This document shows positions 57,572 through 64,000 of a stretch of DNA of 64,000 bases, one piece after another. The DNA comes from Botryosphaeria dothidea. Taxonomy: Eukaryota; Ascomycota; Dothideomycetes; Botryosphaeriales; Botryosphaeriaceae. Both the position numbers and the translations under genes were made by a program. The stretch is taken from positions 558,001-622,000 of the forward strand of contig WWBZ02000009.1 in the NCBI GenBank assembly GCA_011503125.2, given 5' to 3'. Below the pieces are notes generated by a model. It was not told the DNA's origin, searched no databases, and saw only the letters and a program-made list of their open reading frames with translations. Position 1 is the first letter of the stretch; each line of letters begins with the position of its first letter.

Positions 57572-58525
57572 ATGGCGCCCTTTTCGTACGTGTCAGAGCA
57601 CGCAAGCTACTCATGGATTCGTTGATGTCTCCACAGGAAAACTGAGATCGTGCGCACTGACGACGGCCGCGTCTTGAAGTTTGAGCACGGCAAACCTTTT
57701 GGCGACTTCACCGTCAACCTAGGCCCTTGCATCAAGGTCGAAATCGGCCCCAAGCCCGCTGTCCACTACGTATGGCGTTCGATGCTCAGCAGCGTGTCGC
57801 CGAAATGGGGAATGTACCTCAAGAACCCGCCCTTCTTCGCCCACTTCGCTGGAATCCTCCAACTTCCGGATGACGAGCCCATGGTCTTTCGCAACGTCAT
57901 GCTCTGGGCGGCCCGTCGCGTGGAGCCCCACGACACTGTCCGCCTCCCGGATGAGTCGTTCGACTTGGTGAAGATGTACATTTTCGCTCGCAAGCACAAC
58001 GTCTTCGAGCTCTTCCGCGACATTATCAAGGAGTTCTTCGCCCTCTTCGCCGGAGTCAAGTACAACCCGTCTCAGCTTTATCAGGTACCTCGGCTTCGTG
58101 TAGTCCAGTACCTGTTCGAACATGGCGGCCCTATCCTGGGGCACCACGACGAACTGCAGGATTTCTTCACCGAGCTTTTAGCCATGCGTGTCCCATACGA
58201 AGGCCTGATATTGCTTTTCCGGAGCGGTAGAATTTCTGGGCGCTTGAAGGGACACATCATGTATAAGATGCCGGGCAATTCGCTCCGCCAGTTCCAGGAT
58301 TTCCATCGCAAAGACTCGGACGCCCCGACCGAGCTGCGCTTGTCCGATTACTTGGTCCAGGGCCGGCCGACTGCTTCTCACATGATCTGGAAAGATGACC
58401 GTCTCGTAAAGGAGCACGTATACGACTCGGAGGGAGACTTGCAGGAGATTCGCGAGTACGACGAGAAGCAGAACATCGTGAAGCGTGTTGACCTCAACCC
58501 GGATGGTGGAGTCCCCCTTCCGTGA
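57572..58525 (+). CDS. BTB/POZ-like domain protein, 300 aa
   Basis: The first coding exon is 14 nt (57572-57585), then a 51-nt intron (GTACGT to CACAG), then 57637-58525. Total 903 nt. The N-terminal half has the BTB-like pattern: IKVEIGPKPAVHYVWRSML, SPKWGMYLKN, and LQLPDDEPMVFRNVMLWA. An alpha-helical segment follows (VRLPDESFDLVKMYIFARKH). The C-terminal half has short charged repeats ending EYDEKQNIVKRVDLNPDGG. Related short fungal proteins exist without known function. Intact. Probably an adaptor or dimerising protein, judging only from the fold. Confidence 0.7.
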
Positions 58526-59081
58526 GGGGCCAGTATTTCGGTGCTAAAGCATTCGACCAGACCCGAACGCAACTAGTCCATGTACACGTTTTGTGCCGTC
58601 TCGCTGCTTCAACCCTTTGTTTGCTTGGTCGTTCGTTGGGACATCTTCAAGACCGATCACATAGCTTGAAATTGATGGTGGCCACGAATTGCGACGGTCT
58701 GACGGAGATGATTGGGATGACGGAGTATTGGAGAGAATAGCCTGTTGCCTGTCAGCAGAGCGCGATGTAGACAGTAGCCAAAACTCGGCAGAACTATAGA
58801 ACCAGTACATCAGTCCATGCATTGCCTATAATTTCACGAAGAACTGCTGAGAGGTATCGTCGCCTAGAAACGCCCCCATCCCGTTCCATACCAATTCCCG
58901 CACAAGTAGAGTGTTGATCTTGTCCTGTCCATCCCGCCTTGCGCGGCGCAAGGTCTGCCCACCATACGGAAACATCTGCAGCCTAAAAATATACACGGCT
59001 CATCCCTGTCACCCCATCGCCCCGGAATGTTCTCACGTACACGCGGTTGCGAAACAACTTGCTGGACGCGGTCGACGTCGC
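58526..59081. other. Intergenic between convergent genes
   Basis: 3' flanks of the BTB-like and the mitofissin genes. Nothing was recognised. Confidence 0.5.
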
Positions 59082-59606
59082 TTACCGCTTGCGCTCGAAG
59101 TAGCCCGAGGAGCTCATGAGAGCGACGCTCTGATCCATCACGACCTCGCCGACCCACAGGTAGTTGTCGAGCCACTTCTTAACATTCTCCGACTCGGTGA
59201 TGGTCTCGGATTTGACACTGGGCCTAAGAGTCCCGGGAAGAAGCGGGCAAAAGTTAGTCACCTTCGATGTGCTTGTTACCTGCAGCCGTGCTCAGAGCTT
59301 CCGGGCTCGCGCAGAGGGGAAGGAGGAAGGTGCGGCATTATGTGCAAGGTCGGATCTCAGGGCGGGCGGAAGGGGTGGGAAGCATACGTGAGGCCGGTGG
59401 AGCGCTTGACGCCAGCAAGGAAGGCAGAGACTGGGAGGCACGGTCAGAGAATAATGAAGGGCCGGTTTTAGGAGGGCAGGGAGTGCGCACAGAGGACGGC
59501 GTCGAAGGCGTAGTGGGTCAGTCGTCCGAACTGTCGTGATGGTGGTGAGCACGGCGGAGCGTCATATCAGCTGGTGGACTGACGGGGGTGAGCGACTTAC
59601 GACCAT
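59082..59606 (-). CDS. ATG44: Mitofissin (Atg44/DUF1748 family), 76 aa
   Basis: Four coding exons: 59606-59601 (only ATGGTC), 59530-59491, 59430-59388 and 59223-59082. Introns begin GTAAGT, GTGCGC and GTATGC and end CACGACAG, CCCAG and CTTAG. The sum is 231 nt. The start sits in a perfect context (GCCACCATGG). The protein runs FGRLTHYAFDAVLFSAFL, then GVKRSTGLT, NVKKWLDNYLWVGE and MDQSVALMSSSGYFERKR. This is the conserved DUF1748 family of about 75 residues, known in yeasts as mitofissin (Atg44/Mdi1). It is an intermembrane-space protein that acts on mitochondrial membranes in fission for mitophagy. The long single-frame ORFs overlapping this gene are chance. Shares its upstream region with the pyruvate kinase gene. 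Confidence 0.85.
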
Positions 59607-60493
59607 GGTGGCGACGGGAACTATGTGCGTGGGCCAGGAGGATATTGCTCGGAGGTGAGGCGGGTAACGCAAGGGACTCGCAGTGATCGAGAATAGCAGC
59701 GGTGCTGGGTGTTTGGCTGCGTCGGCGGCTGATCAGCGAGGCGTGATGTGCAGGCGACTCGCGAACGGTTTGACTGGGCGGCGGCTGGGTGCACGTGCGC
59801 GGCGGCGGCGGAGGTCTGGTCAAAGAGCGCTGAGGCAGAGGACAGGAGGGGCCCTTGCGGCGGGCGGAGGCTGGCGGGCGGCGCCGCTACGCCAGCCAAG
59901 AAGTCGCACACACGCACACAGCAACAATCAGCAGCGACGCAGCGGCGTGGGCAAGGCCATGCCGCGCAGCCGACATGAGGCTGGCGATTGGTCCGCAAAA
60001 AGGGCCGGCTTATCGAGGCCCGATGCTGTTTCGGTGTGTAACGCCAGGACGCAGCGGGATGGAGCTCTGCCCACTTACTCAATCAGTAGACGTAGCGGGA
60101 TGGTGGGGTTCCTTGGGAGCTCCCAGACTCAATCAAACGACCAACGGGGGCCCGGCCAAAGGCGTCAACAAAAAAAATAAATTACCAGCCCGCCAACCTG
60201 CGCGGCCACCAGCACTGCCTCCCACGCCCTCGTGCAGCTCGCTACCTCTAGCCTCGTCTTGCCGCCGCCTCCGAATCTCCTGGCGGTCATTTTGTGCAAA
60301 AACCGCTTTTTCCGGTGAGTAAAGTCGTTGGCGCGGCGCCCGCCCTGCAACGCCCACCTCCGACGCGGAGCTGCCCCCCCCCAGCATATTTCTTCTGCGC
60401 CGACGCCGCACTTCCGCCCTAACACCACCCTTTCTCAACACCAGACACCTCCCCTCCTCGAAATTTTACACGCCCTCGCGTTCTCTAGCAACC
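59607..60493. promoter_or_regulatory. Divergent promoter region, mitofissin / pyruvate kinase
   Basis: 0.9 kb GC-rich region between two start codons on opposite strands. Long open frames on both strands are compositional. A C-run and a pyrimidine-rich tract (about 60370-60460) precede the pyruvate kinase start, as in strongly expressed fungal glycolytic genes. Confidence 0.6.
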
Positions 60494-62461
60494 ATGGCCA
60501 ACGCTCTCGACCATCTGGCCTCCGGCCGCACTCGCACTGAGTGGCTGTCGCAGCTCAACACCGAGTATCGCCCGGCCAAGAACTACCGCCGCACCGCCAT
60601 CATCGGCACCATTGGTAGGTTTTCTTTGCTCCTCACGCCTCCCATGCGATTCTCCATGCTGACTTTACTCGAAACCAGGCCCCAAGACCAACTCCGCCGA
60701 GAAGATCAACCTCCTCCGCAAGTGTGCGTTGGCAGCTACCCCGCCGGTCTCCGTTGCTCTGCTGACAGCTCCCAGCCGGCCTGAACATTGTTCGCATGAA
60801 CTTCTCCCACGGCTCGTATGAGGTTTGTGCGCCTGAAAACCTCTTTTTCCGCCAATTCCGGCTGACAACCGCTGTAGTACCACCAGTCCGTGATTGACAA
60901 CGCCCGCGAGGCCGAGCGCACCCAGGCCGGCCGCCCTCTGGCCATCGCCCTTGACACCGTATGCTCTTCTCGTCATATCTTGTGTTACTCTCCGCTTACC
61001 TGGTTGTGAACTTTAGAAAGGACCTGAGATCCGTACTGGCAACACTGTTGGTGACCAGGACCTCCCCATCAACGCTGGTGATGAGATCATCGTCACCACC
61101 GAGGAGGAATATGCCACCAAGTCGGACAACAAGAAGATGTAAGGACTGCCGCGGAGACATCTGCGAAGCCAAGGCTAACCCACGCGCAACAGGTACGTCG
61201 ACTACAAGAACATCACCAAGGTGATCGAGGCTGGCCGCATCATCTACGTCGACGACGGTATTCTCTCGTTCACCGTCCTCGAGGTTGTGGACGACAAGAA
61301 CCTGAGGTGCAAGTGCTTGAACAACGGCAAGATCTCTTCTAAGAAGGGGGTCAACCTCCCCAAGACCGACATTGACCTTCCCGCCCTCTCCGAGAAGGAC
61401 AAGGCCGACCTGAGGTTCGGTGTCAAGAACAAGGTCGACATGGTCTTTGCCTCGTTTATCCGCCGCGGCAGCGACATCAAGGCCATTCGTGAGGTCCTCG
61501 GCGAGGATGGCAAGGAGATCCAGATCATTGCCAAGATTGAGAATCAGCAGGGTGTCAACAACTTCGACGAGATCCTGAAGGAGACCGACGGTGTCATGGT
61601 TGCCCGTGGTGACCTTGGTATCGAGATTCCTCCCGCTCAGGTCTTCGTTGCCCAGAAGATGATGATCACCAAGTGCAACATTGCTGGCAAGCCCGTTATC
61701 TGCGCTACCCAGATGCTCGAGTCCATGACCTACAACCCTCGCCCGACCCGTGCTGAGGTCAGCGATGTTGGCAACGCCGTTCTGGACGGTGCCGACTGCG
61801 TCATGCTGTCTGGTGAGACCGCCAAGGGTAACTACCCCGAGGAGGCTGTCAAGATGATGCACGAGACCTGCTTGTTGGCCGAGGTTGCCATTCCCTATGT
61901 CAGCGCTTTCGACGAGCTGAGGAAGCTCGCTCCCGTCCCGGTTCCCACCACCGAGACTTGCGCCATGGCTGCTGTCAGCGCTTCCCTTGAGCAGAACGCC
62001 GGTGCTATCCTCGTCCTTACCACCAGGTATTTGGCCCTCCCCTCATTTACAATACACAGCTAACAGCTTTTGTAGCGGCAACACTGCCCGCCTGGTTGCC
62101 AAGTACCGCCCCGTCTGCCCCATCATCATGGTTTCTCGCAACGCTTCCGCCTGCAGGGTAAGTTTAGTCCGTCTCCTCCAATACTCTGCTATGCTAATCT
62201 CGCACGTAGTATTCTCACCTGTACCGCGGCGTGTACCCCTTCTTGTTCAACGAGGAGAAGCCCGACTTCAAGACCCAGCCCTGGCAGGAGGATGTCGACC
62301 GCCGCCTCAAGTGGGGTATCATGAACGCCATCAAGCTCGGTGTCTTGAACCGCGGCGACGCCGTCATCTGCGTTCAGGGCTGGCGCGGTGGCATGGGTCA
62401 CACCAACACTCTCCGCATTGTTCCCGCCGAGGAGGACCTTGGTCTTGACCAAGATGCGTAA
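60494..62461 (+). CDS. pki1: Pyruvate kinase
   Basis: Exons: 60494-60614, 60679-60721, 60776-60822, 60878-60958, 61017-61138, 61193-62026, 62076-62157 and 62210-62461. The product is about 527 aa, the normal length. It converts phosphoenolpyruvate and ADP to pyruvate and ATP, the last step of glycolysis, in the cytosol. Visible hallmarks are the N-terminal [53 protein letters not shown] (active-site Lys), [24 protein letters not shown], and the C-terminal [19 protein letters not shown] end. All splice sites are canonical except the second junction. There GT-AG splicing (60722-60775) leaves the frame two bases short between the Lys and Ala of LRK-AGL. The gene is certainly pyruvate kinase; that junction needs checking. 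Confidence 0.92.
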
Positions 62462-62836
62462 GTGATTAGCAGACGTGATATCCGAACGATTTGACTACGG
62501 CGTAGGGGCTGGTCTTTCCTGAGGGGCTTCCCGAGTGAGTACTGAGATGATGAAAAACTTGTCATGGCATATGGCGAAGCTACGGCTTTAAGTAAAATGA
62601 TATAGACGGAACGGTTTCTTTTCTGGTTTACTAGGGGTGGTGCAGTGGACCCGGCCCTTGGTTACTTCATGTCTTTATGACAATGGGATAAATTCGATTC
62701 GAAATGAAATGCTTTGCGTGCGTGCTATGATGTCTATTTTCATGCTAAACCACCCAAATCATTCCTTACCAAACCTCAATTACATACCGTTGAAGCTCTA
62801 GAAATGCAAGTCATGTCGGTATCAACGCAGTACGTA
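62462..62836. other. Intergenic between convergent genes
   Basis: 3' UTR region of pyruvate kinase and of the acyl-CoA synthetase. No further gene. Confidence 0.6.
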
Positions 62837-64000
62837 TCACAGCTTGACGCCGCCGCCCAGTAACCTCTCGTAGTCTCTCTCCCCAAACTTCTCGTACCTG
62901 CCATCTCTCAGCCAGTGCAACCGATCCCCCTTGGCCTCTACCGCAGCCAGATCAATGCCTTCCTTCTGCAACAAGTGCTTCTGGGGCTTGTTCGTCCCCG
63001 TCACGACCAGCGCCGGCGTCACCCTCACAAAAAGCGGCACCGCATACTTCGGCAGCACCCTCGCCGCCGTCTCCGCCAGCCTCGCCAACTGCGCCCCCTC
63101 GTCCTCCCCACCCTCCTGCAGCACCACAGCCGCACACCCAGCACGCCCATCATACCCAGGCACCACGACCCCATACACAACCACCTCCCGCAGCACCTCC
63201 CTCGCCGCACCCCCCAGCAAGCTCGCCACCTCCGCCGTGCTCACGTTCTCGCTCTTCCAGCGGAACGTGTCGCCCAGCCGATCCACGAACCACCACCGGC
63301 GCTCGCCATCCCGGCGCAGGACGTCCCCCGTCGCGAACCACGCGTCGCCCTGCTCGAACACGTCGCGCAGGACCTTCGTGTTCGTCGCGCCCTCGTTGTT
63401 GAAGTAGCCCTGGAAGCGGCGGCAGATGTCGTCCGGGTCGAGCTTGTACAGGAGCTCGCCGGGCTCGTTGGGCTTGCAGCGCACGCAGCGGCCGGTCGCG
63501 GGGTCGCGGTGGGGGGCGCCGGTGGACGCGTCGATGCGCACGGCGGCTTGCGCGCGGCCCCAGATGAGGCGCTCGGAGAGCCAGCCGTTGAGGCCGACGG
63601 CGCCGGCGGAGAAGTCGTTCGAGGAGCGGTTCCACATCCCGCCGGGCCCCTCGGTGGCGGCGTAGAACTCGGCGACGGTGCTGATGTGGAAGCGCGTGCG
63701 GAAGGCGTGCCAGACGTCGGGGCGCAGGCCGTTGCCGAAGATAGTGTGGACGCGGTGGGTGCTGTCGAGGGCCGGGTCGGGCGGCGTGGAGAGGAGGTAG
63801 CGGAGCGTCTCGCCGACGTATTGGAGGTGCGTGGCGCGCGTGGCGTGGAGGTCGTGGAGGAGAGTGGAGGCGGAGAAGCGGTGGCCGAGGGCGAGGGTGG
63901 TGGTGCCGGCGGCGAGGGTCGAGAGGGCGGCGAGGAGCGCGGCCGACGTGTGGTAGAGCGGCATGCAGGTGTAGAGCACGTCGCCGGGCTTGAGCGGCAG
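62837..64000 (-). CDS. FAT1: Very-long-chain acyl-CoA synthetase / fatty acid transporter (FAT1-like), partial
   Basis: The C-terminal about 387 residues, with the N-terminus beyond the window edge. The visible part begins PLKPGDVLYTCMPLYHTSAALL, an acyl-CoA synthetase segment. It has YAATEGPGG, GELLYKLDPDD, and DRLGDTFRWKSENVSTAEV, the signature of the FATP/very-long-chain acyl-CoA synthetase family. It ends with the usual PQKHLLQKEGIDL region and a short GGGVKL tail, not an obvious SKL-type peroxisomal signal, although the last three residues GVKL-type end is hydrophobic. The enzyme activates long fatty acids with CoA and helps their import. No intron is seen in this part and the frame is intact. 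Confidence 0.88.
   Translation of the reverse strand: MPLKPGDVLYTCMPLYHTSAALLAALSTLAAGTTTLALGHRFSASTLLHDLHATRATHLQYVGETLRYLLSTPPDPALDSTHRVHTIFGNGLRPDVWHAFRTRFHISTVAEFYAATEGPGGMWNRSSNDFSAGAVGLNGWLSERLIWGRAQAAVRIDASTGAPHRDPATGRCVRCKPNEPGELLYKLDPDDICRRFQGYFNNEGATNTKVLRDVFEQGDAWFATGDVLRRDGERRWWFVDRLGDTFRWKSENVSTAEVASLLGGAAREVLREVVVYGVVVPGYDGRAGCAAVVLQEGGEDEGAQLARLAETAARVLPKYAVPLFVRVTPALVVTGTNKPQKHLLQKEGIDLAAVEAKGDRLHWLRDGRYEKFGERDYERLLGGGVKL

Noticed and set aside
59683..60180. Open frames on both strands upstream of pyruvate kinase
   Set aside because: GC-rich promoter DNA; Arg/Gly/Ala-rich translation without motifs.
60996..61862. 288-codon minus-strand frame
   Set aside because: Antisense of pyruvate kinase.

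Overview
The window reads as nuclear DNA of a filamentous ascomycete (Pezizomycotina). Genes carry short GT-AG introns (about 48-105 nt, many with CTAAC-type branch sites). HET-domain genes, an NRPS-like reductase and a fungal-type CorA-like protein are present. Copia and LINE retrotransposons are AT-rich and full of in-frame TAG/TAA codons at former TGG/CAG/CAA positions, the signature of repeat-induced point mutation (RIP).

Layout. 1-7205: RIP-degraded transposon block (minus-strand copia end, LINE 3' end, near full-length copia, tail of a second LTR family). 7290-9554: broken tandem AAA+ ATPase gene. 10364-14296: very large HET-domain gene. 15266-16203: broken hypothetical gene. 16546-17167: small secreted protein. 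17936-18403: solo LTR with target duplication. 19184-21191: CorA-like pseudogene. 21526-22581: seven-TM protein. 24467-28709: HET C-terminal fragment fused to a deleted copia element, plus two more LTRs. 29065-31089: intact HET gene. 31.1-34.6 kb: gene-poor, with a RIP-like coding remnant and a GGGAGAA-rich stretch. 34606-35102: C2H2 zinc-finger gene. 36377-38589: secreted beta-lactamase-like protein. 39828-40796: BTB pseudogene. 41568-41712: tRNA-Pro. 41982-42670: coiled-coil pseudogene. 44549-45650: ankyrin/zinc-finger pseudogene. 47494-48870: tandem RraA-like gene with one nonsense codon. 49802-51150: HpcH/HpaI aldolase pseudogene carrying an LTR insertion. 52770-53324: GFA-family protein. 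54065-57229: adenylation-carrier-reductase enzyme. 57572-58525: BTB-like protein. 59082-59606: mitofissin (Atg44-like). 60494-62461: pyruvate kinase. 62837-64000: FAT1-type acyl-CoA synthetase, cut by the window end.

The right end (57.5-64 kb) looks like conserved core genome: intact multi-exon housekeeping genes, with the mitofissin and pyruvate kinase genes divergent from one 0.9 kb promoter region. The rest is accessory in character, with an unusual density of decayed single genes next to retrotransposon debris and three HET-type loci.

The most striking observation is the tRNA-Pro(AGG) gene at 41.6 kb. Besides its normal anticodon-loop intron it carries, in the D-loop, a 57-nt insert with the full anatomy of a spliceosomal intron (GTAAGT, CTAAC branch site, TAG end). 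Removing it exactly leaves a perfect cloverleaf.
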